From contig DHVE01000129.1 in the NCBI GenBank assembly GCA_002412495.1, positions 65,904-129,903 on the forward strand: a DNA stretch of 64,000 nucleotides, in the 5' to 3' direction. This DNA is from Betaproteobacteria bacterium UBA5216. Lineage in GTDB: Bacteria; Pseudomonadota; Gammaproteobacteria; Burkholderiales; SG8-41. The notes beneath the pieces were generated by a model. It was not told the DNA's origin and ran no database searches. It was given only the letters and a program-made list of their open reading frames with translations. The position numbers and the translations under genes were made by a program. Shown piece after piece: positions 46,194 to 56,910 of the stretch; positions within the stretch are counted from its first letter, which is position 1, and each line of letters starts with the position of its first letter.

Positions 46194-46280
46194 CGGCCCT
46201 CGCCAAGGCCGCGCGCAAGATGCTAACACACCGGCACAGGTGTCGCGCCGGGAGTACATTCACGCACGGAGGAGAAGATC

Positions 46281-47414
46281 ATGACGCAACGCAGAGAATT
46301 CCTCACCGCCTCGCTCGCCGCGCTTTATGCGATGACAAACCCGGCACGGGCACAATCCACGCCGACGATTGAAGCCGAACTCAATCTGATTACGCCGGTA
46401 TCCAAATTCATCCACGACGCCGCGCTGGCCGAGTTCGCCAAGTACGCGAGAGAGCGCTGGAAGCTGAACATCAAGACCAATGCACTGGCCGCCGGTACCC
46501 CGGTGGCCTACGGACGTATCGTCGAATGGAAAGGCCGGCCCGAAGTGGACATTTTCTGGGGCGGCGAAAGCGCACTGTTCGACAAACTAGCCGAACAGAA
46601 ATTGATGGTTCCGTTGAATCTGTCGAAAGCGACGTTCGACACGATTCCCGCCACCATCGGCAAACCCAAGCCCATTTACCTCAAAGATCCGAAGGGTTTC
46701 TGGATCGGCACCGCGCTGGAACCGTACGGACTGGTGTATCACCCGACGCTGCTGAAACGCCTTGGCGTGCCGCCGCTCAAGGACTGGGATGACCTGTTAA
46801 ATCCCAAGCTGCGCGGCCATGTCGCGCAATGCGCGCCCAGTCGATCGAGCAGCAGCCACGCGACCTATGAAGTCATTCTCCAACAATACGGCGATGCCAA
46901 AGGCTGGGAATGGCTGAAGCGGCTCGCCGCGAACACGGGGCTTTTCACCGCGCGCAGCCGCGATGTTCCGTCGGTCGTCGCCAAGGGCGAATTCGCCGTC
47001 GGATTTGCGGTGCCGAGCTATATGGCATTTGAAGAACGGCTCGCCGGATTCGATATCCGCTTTGTCGCCCCCAAAACAGCATGGATCACTCCGGAGCCGA
47101 TGGGCATACTGGCCGGCGCACGAAACCCTCAGGCCGCGCGTGCGTTCGTTGAATTTCTGCTCACCGAACGCGGCCAGAAGATTTTCATGGAGCGCGGACT
47201 GTTCCCACTTTCGCCGAAATACCATGTCAAGGGCGCGCCGGGCTCCGATGCTGAAAAAGCAGTCGAGTTCACTGGCGGCGTGCGCTCGTACTTCGACCGG
47301 GAAGTCACGAACATCTACGACGACGACAAGGCGCAGGCGCGCTACAACGAGGTCAACGAGCAATTCCGCAAGGATATCGAATCCGTGCTGGAGGAATTGA
47401 AGAAGAAATATTAG
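46281..47414 (+). CDS. ABC transporter substrate-binding protein (FbpA/AfuA-like), Tat-type signal
   Basis: A 377-residue periplasmic binding protein. The N-terminus TQRREFLTASLAALYAMTNPARA resembles a twin-arginine signal (RRxFL). The body is a type II binding protein with VDIFWGGESALFDKLAEQKLM and RNPQAARAFVEFLLTERGQKIFMERGLFPLS, as in iron(III)/phosphonate/polyamine-type binders. GGAGGAG precedes the ATG. A perfect FNR box lies 88 bp upstream. The ligand is unknown; an organic anion would fit the downstream acyl-CoA chemistry. Confidence 0.85.
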   Translation: MTQRREFLTASLAALYAMTNPARAQSTPTIEAELNLITPVSKFIHDAALAEFAKYARERWKLNIKTNALAAGTPVAYGRIVEWKGRPEVDIFWGGESALFDKLAEQKLMVPLNLSKATFDTIPATIGKPKPIYLKDPKGFWIGTALEPYGLVYHPTLLKRLGVPPLKDWDDLLNPKLRGHVAQCAPSRSSSSHATYEVILQQYGDAKGWEWLKRLAANTGLFTARSRDVPSVVAKGEFAVGFAVPSYMAFEERLAGFDIRFVAPKTAWITPEPMGILAGARNPQAARAFVEFLLTERGQKIFMERGLFPLSPKYHVKGAPGSDAEKAVEFTGGVRSYFDREVTNIYDDDKAQARYNEVNEQFRKDIESVLEELKKKY

Positions 47415-47443
47415 CCAGGGGATAGCGAAAAACACACACTAAC

Positions 47444-47524
47444 GTCGTTCCCGTGCAAACGGGAACCCATAACACGGCGCCAAGGGAGATACCGTATGGA
47501 TTCCCGTCTGCGCGGGAATGACGA
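47444..47524. repeat. Intergenic palindromic repeat, copy 2
   Basis: About 80 bp with arms GTCGTTCCCGTGCAAACGGG and a right arm CCCGTCTGCGCGGGAATGAC. It is related to 10009-10088 and, like it, sits just upstream of an ABC ATPase gene inside an operon. Confidence 0.75.
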
Positions 47525-47544
47525 TGGTGGAGAGAACACCAACC

Positions 47545-48623
<1,079 letters not shown>

Positions 48624-48627
<4 letters not shown>

Positions 48628-50336
48628 CAGCATTGACTGCCACTGCCGGCTCGGCACAGGTGAAGGGAACACGTGGCGCCATTCTCGCCGCCATCGGCTA
48701 CGGCCTGATCTGGGTATTCCTCGCCATTTTTCTGATCTACCCGCTGACGCGCATCTTTTACGATGCGTTCACCACCGAGGCCGGGCAGTTCACGCTGCTG
48801 AACTTCCAGGATTTTTTCGACGACTCGTTCTACGTGCGCTCGTTCTGGAAATCGATGCTGCTGGGCGTGGCCACGGTAGGCACCACTTCCATTATCGGCG
48901 TGGCGGTGGCGTTTCTGTTGATCCGTTATGAGTTTCCCTACCGCAATGCGTTTTCCTATCTGACGCTGCTGCCGATCATTTCGCCGCCGTTGGTGGGCGT
49001 ATTGGGCTTCACCTTTATTCTAGGACGCGCCGGAACGGTGAACGTGATACTGCAGGATTACCTCGGCCTGCAGCAGCCGATCAATTTCATGTACGGGCTG
49101 CATGGCGTGCTGCTTGTGGAAACGCTGCATCTGTTTCCCATGATTACGTTAAGCATCCTGGATGCGTTATCCAAGGTGGATCCGTCGCTGGAAGAATCCG
49201 CGCAAAGCGTGGGCGCCAAGGGTTGGCGTCGCTTCTGGGACATCACTCTGCCGCTCACCATGCCGGGCTACATTTCCGGCGCGCTGCTGGTGTTTATCTG
49301 GACCTTCGCCGACTTTGTGACGCCACTGGTGCTCGGCGTGCATGACCTGCTGGCGTCGCAAGCCTATCTGAATATCGTGCAGTTTGTCGACCGGCGTTTG
49401 TTCAAAATGGGCATTGTGATCTCGGCATTGATGGTGCTGCTGGCGATCATTTTCGTGCTGGTGGCGCGTCACTATGTCACCATCAAGGATTACAGTTCGC
49501 TGGCCTATTCCAAAGTGGAGCGGCGGCGGCTCTCGCCCGTCAAGCGCTGGGCGGCGGTCGCCTTCCTTGGCGGCCTGATGTTTATTTCGTTCATTCCTCA
49601 CATGGGCGTGACGCTCGCCGCGTTCGGGCGCGGCTGGTCGCTGACACCGTTCCCGCTGGAATACACGACGCAGTTCTTCGAGCGCGTGAGCATCGAGACG
49701 CCCAAATACATCCTCAATTCGTTTGTCTATTGCGGCATCGCGGTGACGATCTGTCTGGTCGTCGGCGTGCCGATGGCGTGGGTACTGGCGCGCACGCGCG
49801 CGCCCGGCAAGAACACGCTCGACGCCATGACGACGCTGATTCTCGCGATACCGGGCACCGCCATCGGCATCGCCTACGTGCGCGCCTTTCACTACCCACT
49901 GCCGTTTATCGATACCGCGCTGACAAGCATGTGGATCATTCTGCCGCTGGTGCTGGCGATGCGGCGGCTGCCGTACACCGTACGCGGCAGCTATGCATCG
50001 CTGCTGCTGGTGCATAAGTCGATGGAAGAGGCGGCCGGCAGCGTGGGCGCGACGCAGATGCGCATCTTCAGGGACATTACGTTTCCGATGGTATGGAAAG
50101 GCATTCTTGTCGGCGCGCTGTTTTCGTTCATGACCTCTCTGCAGGAAGCCTCCGCCACGCTGTTTCTGACACTCGGCGGCTGGGAAATGATGCCCTTCGG
50201 TATCTTTACCTTTTACATCTCCGGCTCGCAGAACGAGGCGGCCGCGCTGGGCTTCATCCTCATCATGGTGGCCGCCGTGAGCCTGTTCGTCATTAACCGC
50301 ATCGCCGGCACCAAGGTCGGCGGCTTGTTTGGATAA
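48624..50336 (+). CDS. ABC transporter permease, fused two-domain type
   Basis: A 570-residue membrane protein with about twelve helices. Two copies of the EAA loop fit a fused dimeric permease of the FbpB/AfuB type: EESAQSVGAKGWRRFWDITLPLTMPGYISGALLVF in the first half and EEAAGSVGATQMRIFRDITFPMVWKGILVGALFSF in the second. It forms an importer with the adjacent ATPase and binding protein. The start overlaps the ATPase stop. Confidence 0.93.
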
Positions 50337-50340
50337 GACC

Positions 50341-52110
50341 ATGAATTCGCGTCCGGAAATCCTCCTCAAGACGGAAAACGATCTGCGTGTGATGCCGCAT
50401 CTGCATCATTACGATATTCAGCGCGCGCGATTTTCGTGGGATGAGGCGCGCGGTGAACTCGCCGGGCTTCCGGGCGGGGCCATCAATATCGCTCATGAAG
50501 CCGTGGACAAGCATCTGGCCCAGCACACGCGCGAACACGTGGCGTTACGCTGGATCGGCAAACGTGGCGAGAAGCGTGACATTCGTTATAACGAACTGGC
50601 GCAGCTTACCAATCGCTTCGCCAACGTACTGCGTGAACTGGGCGTGGCGAAGGGTGACCGCCTGTTTATTCTCTGCGGGCGCATTCCGGAACTGTACATC
50701 GCCGCGCTCGGTGCATTGAAAAGCGGGACGGTGGTGTCCCCGCTGTTTTCAGCGTTCGGCCCGGAACCGCTGAAGACTCGTCTGGCCATTGGCGAGGGCA
50801 AGGTGCTGGTCACCACCGAAACGCTCTACAAGCGCAAGGTGGCCTCGATACGAGATCAGCTACCCGCGCTACAATACGTGCTACTGGTAAACGAGAACGG
50901 TAACCCCACCGCCGTGCCGGGCACGCTCGATCTCGCGCAACTGATGGCAGACGTACCGGATACGTTTACGGTCGAAGCCACGCGGCCCGAAGACCCGGCC
51001 CTGCTGCACTTCACCAGCGGCACCACCGGCACGCCCAAGGGCGCGTTGCATGTGCATGGCGCGGCGGTCACGCACTGGGCCACCGGACGCTATGCGCTCG
51101 ATTTGCACGCCGATGATATCTACTGGTGCACCGCCGATCCGGGTTGGGTCACCGGCACTTCGTATGGCATCGTCGCGCCGCTGATGCATGGCGTCACCTG
51201 CATCATCGACGAAGCCGAATTCGACGCCGAGCACTGGTACCAACTGTTGCAGGAGCAGCAAGTCAGCGTCTGGTACACCGCGCCCACGGCGATACGCATG
51301 CTGATGAAGGCCGGACCGGAGGCCGCGCGTCGATATCGCTTTCCGAAACTGCGCTTCATCGCCAGTGTGGGCGAACCATTGAATCCCGAAGCCGTGTGGT
51401 GGGGCAAGGAAGTGCTCGGTTTGCCGATCCACGACAACTGGTGGCAAACCGAAACCGGGGGCATTGTCATCGCCAACACGCCCGCTTTCCCCATCAAACC
51501 CGGATCAATGGGCAGACCGCTACCGGGCATGGACGCCGGCATCGTGCGCAAGCGCGACGATGGCGTGATCGAGGAAATCACCACGCCTGATGTCGAAGGC
51601 GAGTTGGCATTAAAACCGGGCTGGCCGTCGATGTTTCGCGGTTATTTGAATCAGGAAGAACGTTACCGAAAATGTTTTGCCAGCGGCTGGTATCTCACCG
51701 GCGATCTGGCCAAGCGCGACGCGGATGGCTACTACTGGTTCGTCGGGCGCGCCGATGACGTGATCAAATCCGCCGGGCACCTGATTGGCCCGTTTGAAGT
51801 CGAGAGCGCGCTGATGGAACACCCGGCTGTGGCCGAAGCCGGGGTAATCGGCAAGCCCGACGCGATGGTGGGCGAAGTAGTGAAGGCGTTCGTCTCGCTC
51901 AAGACCGGGCACAGCGCGTCAGAAGCGCTACGGATGGAACTGCTGGGCCACGCGCGCAAGCGCCTCGGCGCGGCGGTGGCGCCCAAGGAGATAGCGTTCC
52001 TGCCCTCGCTGCCGCGCACCCGCAGCGGCAAGATCATGCGGCGCTTGTTGAAGGCGCGGGAGCTCGGACTGCCGGAAGGCGACACGTCTATGCTGGAGGG
52101 CGGCGCATGA
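50341..52110 (+). CDS. Acetate/acyl-CoA ligase (AMP-forming)
   Basis: A 589-residue ANL-superfamily enzyme. The P-loop is FTSGTTGTPKG (224-234). YWCTADPGWVTGTSYGIVAPLMHGVT and DNWWQTETGGI fit acetyl-CoA synthetase-type A5/A7 blocks, and the catalytic lysine is K564 in PRTRSGKIMRR. It activates acetate or a short acid with ATP and CoA. ATG at 50341 lies 4 bp after the permease stop, so it is coupled to the importer; a TTG at 50329 is unlikely. The stop overlaps the E1-alpha start. Confidence 0.9.
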   Translation: MNSRPEILLKTENDLRVMPHLHHYDIQRARFSWDEARGELAGLPGGAINIAHEAVDKHLAQHTREHVALRWIGKRGEKRDIRYNELAQLTNRFANVLRELGVAKGDRLFILCGRIPELYIAALGALKSGTVVSPLFSAFGPEPLKTRLAIGEGKVLVTTETLYKRKVASIRDQLPALQYVLLVNENGNPTAVPGTLDLAQLMADVPDTFTVEATRPEDPALLHFTSGTTGTPKGALHVHGAAVTHWATGRYALDLHADDIYWCTADPGWVTGTSYGIVAPLMHGVTCIIDEAEFDAEHWYQLLQEQQVSVWYTAPTAIRMLMKAGPEAARRYRFPKLRFIASVGEPLNPEAVWWGKEVLGLPIHDNWWQTETGGIVIANTPAFPIKPGSMGRPLPGMDAGIVRKRDDGVIEEITTPDVEGELALKPGWPSMFRGYLNQEERYRKCFASGWYLTGDLAKRDADGYYWFVGRADDVIKSAGHLIGPFEVESALMEHPAVAEAGVIGKPDAMVGEVVKAFVSLKTGHSASEALRMELLGHARKRLGAAVAPKEIAFLPSLPRTRSGKIMRRLLKARELGLPEGDTSMLEGGA

Positions 52111-53099
52111 GCGGCGTGATACCCCTGAAGCCAGTGAACTTGCCGCGCGAACTGGCGTTGAAGTTGCTGACTGACATGGTACGCATACGCCGCTTCGAGG
52201 AAGCCTGCGCGCGTCTCTATGGCGACGGCAGAATCCGCGGATTTCTGCATCTGTATATCGGCGAGGAAGCCGTCGCGGTGGGCGCGATCCGGGCGCTGAC
52301 ACCACAAGACGCCATCGTCGCCACCTATCGCGAGCATGGCCACGCCCTGACACGCGGTGTCAGCGCCAACGCCATCATGGCCGAGATGTTCGGCAAGCAA
52401 ACCGGCTGTTCGCATGGGCGCGGCGGCTCCATGCATTTGTTTGACGCGGCCACGCGTTTTTATGGCGGCAATGCCATCGTGGGCGGCGGACTGCCGCTCG
52501 CCACGGGCTTGGCGCTTGCTGACAAACTTCAACAAAAACATGCAGTTACAGCATGCTTCTTCGGCGAAGGTGCGATGGCGGAAGGGGCGTTTCACGAATC
52601 GCTGAACCTCGCGGCATTGTGGCAATTGCCAGTGGTTTTTTTCTGCGAGAACAATCTCTACGCCATGGGCACCGCGTTGGCCCGCTCGGAATCGCAAACC
52701 GATCTGTGCGCAAAAGCCGCGGCCTACCAATTGCCCGCGTTGCGCGTCGACGGCATGGACGTGGTTGCAGTGCATGAGGCTGCGCGCACCGCAGTGCAGA
52801 CCGTGCGCGACACCGGCAAGCCGTATTTCGTGGAATTTCAAACCTATCGATTCCGCGCCCACTCCATGTTCGACGCAGAGTTGTACCGTGACAAGGCTGA
52901 AGTCGAGGAATGGAAAAAACACGGGCCAATACACAATCTCACGGGCCGGTTAAAAGTCATGGCCTGGCTGACCGAGGAAGACTTCCAGACGATTGACGCC
53001 GAGGCACTGCGCGAAGTGGACGCGGCGATAGCATTCGCCGAAGCAAGCCCATGGGAACCCGTGGAAACATTGACCAGGGATGTTTACGCCGCGCCATGA
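52107..53099 (+). CDS. 2-oxoacid dehydrogenase E1 alpha subunit (PdhA-like)
   Basis: A 330-residue subunit. The TPP motif is GEGAMAEGAFHESLNLAALWQLPVVFFCENN. The regulatory-loop and alpha2beta2 features are FYGGNAIVGGGLPLATGLALADK and FRAHSMFDAELYRDKAEVEEWKKHGPI. It decarboxylates a 2-oxoacid and passes the acyl group to the E2 lipoyl arm. The start overlaps the ligase stop (ATGA). Pyruvate, acetoin and branched-chain oxoacids are possible substrates. Confidence 0.9.
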   Translation: MSGVIPLKPVNLPRELALKLLTDMVRIRRFEEACARLYGDGRIRGFLHLYIGEEAVAVGAIRALTPQDAIVATYREHGHALTRGVSANAIMAEMFGKQTGCSHGRGGSMHLFDAATRFYGGNAIVGGGLPLATGLALADKLQQKHAVTACFFGEGAMAEGAFHESLNLAALWQLPVVFFCENNLYAMGTALARSESQTDLCAKAAAYQLPALRVDGMDVVAVHEAARTAVQTVRDTGKPYFVEFQTYRFRAHSMFDAELYRDKAEVEEWKKHGPIHNLTGRLKVMAWLTEEDFQTIDAEALREVDAAIAFAEASPWEPVETLTRDVYAAP

Positions 53100-53141
53100 A
53101 TTTAATTCTTCTATTAGTCTGCGGCTTACGGATATGGCGTG

Positions 53142-53157
53142 CGGGAGCTTGCTCCCG
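53142..53157. repeat. 16-bp hairpin between E1 alpha and beta genes
   Basis: CGGGAGCTTGCTCCCG is a 7-bp perfect stem with a TT loop in the 142-bp gap between the E1 genes. No U-tract follows, so it is more likely an mRNA stability or attenuation element than a terminator. Confidence 0.5.
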
Positions 53158-53241
53158 TTGTAGTTACCACGGCAATCAGCCAAACATCAAAGTGCGAGCA
53201 AGCCGCTCCGCCTCAATTGTTCCCTGGTCCCCCACGCCACA

Positions 53242-54225
53242 ATGAACGCCAAAACCACTTACCGCGAAGCGCTGCGCGAAGCACACCGCGACGCGCTGCT
53301 TGCCGATCCGCGCGTGTTCCTTATGGGAGAGGACGTGGGCAAGTACGGCGGCTCGTACGCAGTGTCGAAAGGTTTTTTCGAAGAATTCGGCGCGGATCGC
53401 ATCCGCGATACGCCACTATCGGAACTCGCCTTCGTGGGCGCGGGTATCGGTGCGGCGCTGGGCGGCATGCGCCCCATCGTCGAGGTAATGACCGTCAATT
53501 TCAGTTTGCTCGCGCTCGACCAGATCGTGAATAACGCAGCCACCCTGCGCCACATGTCCGGCGGGCAATTCTCGATTCCGCTGGTGATCCGCATGACAAC
53601 CGGAGCGGGACGCCAACTGGCGGCACAACACTCACACAGCTTCGAGGGCTGGTACGCGCACGTGCCGGGGCTAAAGGTGCTGGCGCCCGCTACCCTCGAC
53701 GACGCACGCGGCATGCTGGCGCCCGCGCTGGCCGACCCGGACCCAGTGTTGATATTCGAACACGCGCTGCTGTACAACATGGAAGGCGAACTCACCGGCT
53801 ATTGGAAGCATGCCGATATCCGGAAAGCCAGTGTGCGGCGCGCGGGCACGCAGGTCAGTCTGATTACGTATGGCGGATCGCTATGGAAAACGCTCGACGC
53901 GGCCCAAGAACTCGCGGCGCAAGGCATTGACGCGGAAGTGATCGACCTGCGCGTGCTGCGCCCGCTGGACACCGAGACCATCCTGTCGTCCGTGAGCAAG
54001 ACACACCGTGCGGTCGTCATCGACGAGGGCTGGAAAACCGGCAGCCTTGCCGCGGAAATCTGCACATGCATCGCCGAAGAAGGCTTTTACGATCTCGATG
54101 CGCCGCTGGCGCGCGTATGTACCGAAGAAGTACCGATTCCCTACCCCAAACATCTCGAAGACGCCGCGCTGCCGCAAACACCCAAGATCGTGGCCACCGT
54201 AAAACGAATGCTGGGACAATCATGA
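53242..54225 (+). CDS. 2-oxoacid dehydrogenase E1 beta subunit (PdhB-like)
   Basis: A 327-residue subunit with the transketolase-type fold. FLMGEDVGKYGGSYAVSKGFFEEFGADRIRDTPLSE is near the N-terminus, and ELAFVGAGIGAALGGMRPIVEVMTVNFSLLALDQIVNNAA and HSHSFEGWYAHVPGLKVLAPATLDDARGML follow. It pairs with the upstream alpha subunit. The ATG has no strong ribosome-binding site and follows a 142-bp gap with a hairpin. The stop overlaps the E2 start. Confidence 0.9.
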   Translation: MNAKTTYREALREAHRDALLADPRVFLMGEDVGKYGGSYAVSKGFFEEFGADRIRDTPLSELAFVGAGIGAALGGMRPIVEVMTVNFSLLALDQIVNNAATLRHMSGGQFSIPLVIRMTTGAGRQLAAQHSHSFEGWYAHVPGLKVLAPATLDDARGMLAPALADPDPVLIFEHALLYNMEGELTGYWKHADIRKASVRRAGTQVSLITYGGSLWKTLDAAQELAAQGIDAEVIDLRVLRPLDTETILSSVSKTHRAVVIDEGWKTGSLAAEICTCIAEEGFYDLDAPLARVCTEEVPIPYPKHLEDAALPQTPKIVATVKRMLGQS

Positions 54226-55436
54226 TTGAATTCAAGCTGCCCTCGCTCGGCGCGGACATGGATCAAGGCAAACTTGTCGAATGGAAGGTCAAGCCCGGCG
54301 ATGCGGTGACCAAGGGCAGCATTGTCGCCGTGGTGGACACCAGCAAATCGGCGATTGATGTCGAAAGCTGGCACGAGGGCACGGTGTACGAACTTGTTAC
54401 GCAACCAGACGAAACTATTCCCGTGGGCACGGTGATGGCGCTTTTGCTGGAGGCCGGCGAGACGCCGGAAGCTGCCGAAGCGTGGAAGCGCGCACACGCT
54501 GCACCGGCCACGGCCGCCACGGAAAGCATGGCTGCGCCTGCGGCCGCGGTAACCTCACCGCCGGGGGCAAGCGTTACAGCCGAACCGGATACCCGTGCGC
54601 GCGTATCCCCCGCCGCAGCCCCCGTGCGAACCCGCGCAACCCCCGCCGCGCGTAAACGCGCCGCCGAACTCCGCGTCGATCTCGCCTCGCTCGCCGGCAG
54701 CGGACCCGATGGCGCCATCACCATCGAAGACGTGGAAAAGTGCTCCCAAGCCGCCCCCGCCCCCGTCAATCGCATGACCAAGATGCGCAAGACTATCGGC
54801 GCGGCGATGGCGCGCTCCAAGCGAGAGATACCGCACTACTACCTCGCCAGCGACATTCCGCTCGCCCGCGCCACCGAATGGCTCGCGTCATACAACGCGC
54901 AACGCAACGTCACCGAGCGCGTGCTAATGGCGGCACTGCTGCTGAAGGCCGTTGCCATCGCGTTAAAGCACCATCCCAACCTTAATGGGTTCTATCGCGA
55001 CGGACATTTCCAGCCGGCGAGCGCCGTGCATCCGGGCGTCGCAATTTCACTGCGCCAGGGCGGACTCATCGCGCCGGCGCTGCATGATTGCGACAGCCGG
55101 GGTCTGGACGACCTGATGCGTGGCCTCGCCGATCTGGTGCGACGCGCGCGCGCGTTCACGCTGCGCAGTTCCGAATTCTCCGACCCTACCATCACCGTCA
55201 CCAATCTCGGCGACGGCGGTGCCGATCTGGTGCATGGCGTGATTTATCCGCCGCAGGTGGCGATCCTCGGCTTTGGCGGCATACGCGAACGGCCCTGGAT
55301 AGTGGATGGCGTGGTACGCGCACAGCCGATGGTCACGGCAACGCTCGCCGCCGACCATCGCGTCACCGATGGACACACGGGTGCGTTGTTTCTGGCCGAC
55401 CTGTCGCGCCTGCTGCAAACACCGGAGAACCTATGA
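54222..55436 (+). CDS. 2-oxoacid dehydrogenase E2 (dihydrolipoamide acyltransferase)
   Basis: A 404-residue E2. The lipoyl domain has the lipoyl Lys at K42 (VVDTSKSAIDVES). An Ala/Pro linker follows (~90-140), then a peripheral subunit-binding domain (ATPAARKRAAELRVDLASLAGSGPDGAITIEDVE), and a catalytic domain (~185-404) with the DHRVTDG active-site motif near the end. No E3 (lipoamide dehydrogenase) gene is in the cluster, so a housekeeping E3 must serve. The ATG at 54222 overlaps the E1-beta stop. Confidence 0.9.
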   Translation: MIEFKLPSLGADMDQGKLVEWKVKPGDAVTKGSIVAVVDTSKSAIDVESWHEGTVYELVTQPDETIPVGTVMALLLEAGETPEAAEAWKRAHAAPATAATESMAAPAAAVTSPPGASVTAEPDTRARVSPAAAPVRTRATPAARKRAAELRVDLASLAGSGPDGAITIEDVEKCSQAAPAPVNRMTKMRKTIGAAMARSKREIPHYYLASDIPLARATEWLASYNAQRNVTERVLMAALLLKAVAIALKHHPNLNGFYRDGHFQPASAVHPGVAISLRQGGLIAPALHDCDSRGLDDLMRGLADLVRRARAFTLRSSEFSDPTITVTNLGDGGADLVHGVIYPPQVAILGFGGIRERPWIVDGVVRAQPMVTATLAADHRVTDGHTGALFLADLSRLLQTPENL

Positions 55437-55471
55437 CCCTGAACAACAACACCGCGATAGGGTGACCCTCA

Positions 55472-55720
55472 ATGCAAACCGCAGAACTACGCAACACCGT
55501 TCACGCGATACTGCAATCCATCGCCCCGGAAATAGATCCAACCGCGCTCGATGCCGCGGCCCCGCTGCGCGAGCAAATTGATCTCGACTCGATGGATTAC
55601 TTGAATTTCATCATCGGCATGCACGAGAGGCTCAATGTCGATATTCCGGAAAGCGATTACCAGAAACTCGTCAGCCTCGATGACATCGTAAACTATCTGC
55701 GCGGCAAGCTCCCCGCCTGA
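55472..55720 (+). CDS. Acyl carrier protein
   Basis: An 82-residue acidic helical protein with the phosphopantetheine site at S40 in DLDSMDYLN. EIDPTALDAAAPLREQIDLDSMDYLNFIIGMHERLNVDIPESDYQKLVSLDDIVNYL reads as a full ACP fold. It is the last gene of the acyl-activation cluster, 35 bp after E2. A free-standing ACP here suggests the acyl group made by the upstream enzymes goes to a carrier rather than only to CoA. Confidence 0.87.
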   Translation: MQTAELRNTVHAILQSIAPEIDPTALDAAAPLREQIDLDSMDYLNFIIGMHERLNVDIPESDYQKLVSLDDIVNYLRGKLPA

Positions 55721-55774
55721 ATCGCCGTCTTGTTACAAGATCGCGGCTGAGCATCGCGGCACGCCGGCGTTGGC

Positions 55775-55788
55775 TTGATATGGATCAA
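55775..55788. promoter_or_regulatory. Perfect FNR/ANR-type box (TTGATATGGATCAA)
   Basis: A consensus palindrome 125 bp upstream of the ABC ATPase gene at 55914, after the ACP gene stop. Confidence 0.8.
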
Positions 55789-55913
55789 CGCACGCGCCGC
55801 TCGCCTCAATACACTTTGATGGCGTGGATAAGCCGATTCCGCCAGTTGACGGGTTGACGCCGCCTCACCCGCCGTATCAGCGGGCCAAGATGCTGCTTTG
55901 AGAGGGCAACAAC

Positions 55914-56882
55914 ATGATAAAAGTTGAAAATCTCTGCAAGACCTTCGGCACCCGAACCGTGGTCAACGACGTGTCGTTCAGCGTCGAGCGCGGCGAGGTG
56001 CTTGGATTTCTCGGGCCCAATGGCGCGGGCAAATCCACCACCATGCGTATCATCACCGGCTACTACCCGCCGACATCGGGCCGCGTGACCATCGGCGGAT
56101 TCGATATTCAGGAAAATCCCATCGAAGCCAAGCGCCTGATCGGCTACCTGCCGGAAAACGCTCCCGGCTACGCCGACATGACAGTATACGGCTTTCTGAA
56201 TTTCATGGCGGAGTTGCGCGGAATGAAAGGCGATGCCCGCAAGAAAGCGGTGCAACACGATGTGGAATTGTGTTCCCTGCAAAACGTTGTGTATCAGAAC
56301 ATCGATACCTTGTCCAAGGGCTACAAACACCGCACCTGCCTGGCGCAGGCGCTGCTGCACGATCCACAAGTGCTGATCATGGACGAACCCACCGACGGGC
56401 TGGATCCCAATCAGAAGCACGAAGTGCGCGGCCTCATCCGGCGCATGGCGTCGAACAAGGCAATTATTTTTTCCACGCACATCCTTGAAGAAGTCGAAGA
56501 AACCTGCACGCGCGCCATCATTATCGATCGCGGCGTCATCGTGGCCAACGGCACGCCCGCGGAGCTGAAGGCGCGCTCCGACATGGCGGGCGCGGTACAC
56601 GTGCAGATCGCCGGCGTCGCGGACGCGATGTTGCTGGAGCACTTGCACCGTGTCCCCGGCGTGGTGCGTGCCGAGGTGATTGCCGCCACCGATGCGCGTG
56701 TCGAGGCGCGCGCCTACCCCGACAAGCGCAATCCCAATGTGAATTTAACGCGCGCCATCGCCGAACTGGCCGCACAGCAGCATTGGCAACTCGACGAGAT
56801 CCACACCGAGAGCGGGCGTCTTGACGAAGTGTTCCGAGCCATTACCCTGCCTGATACCGTGATTGCCGCAAAGGCCGCGTAA
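55914..56882 (+). CDS. ABC-2-type transporter ATPase (GldA/NosF-like), permease not adjacent
   Basis: A 322-residue ATPase. Walker A is GPNGAGKS (34-41), Walker B is VLIMDEPTDGLDP, and H-loop and D-loop sequence (IFSTHILEEVEE) follows. The signature region reads LSKGYKHR, where relatives usually have LSKGYRQR, a GldA/NosF/CcmA-like variant. The C-terminal ~100 residues are an accessory domain. An ABC-2 permease normally follows, but here the next gene is convergent and unrelated. A perfect FNR box precedes it. Confidence 0.85.
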   Translation: MIKVENLCKTFGTRTVVNDVSFSVERGEVLGFLGPNGAGKSTTMRIITGYYPPTSGRVTIGGFDIQENPIEAKRLIGYLPENAPGYADMTVYGFLNFMAELRGMKGDARKKAVQHDVELCSLQNVVYQNIDTLSKGYKHRTCLAQALLHDPQVLIMDEPTDGLDPNQKHEVRGLIRRMASNKAIIFSTHILEEVEETCTRAIIIDRGVIVANGTPAELKARSDMAGAVHVQIAGVADAMLLEHLHRVPGVVRAEVIAATDARVEARAYPDKRNPNVNLTRAIAELAAQQHWQLDEIHTESGRLDEVFRAITLPDTVIAAKAA

Positions 56883-56910
56883 TCCAGGTCGATTTAAAAC
56901 AGCGTCAGGC

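Noticed and set aside
49167..50369. 400-residue minus-strand frame opposite the importer permease
   Set aside because: Shadow of the permease; the permease has clear EAA loops and helices.
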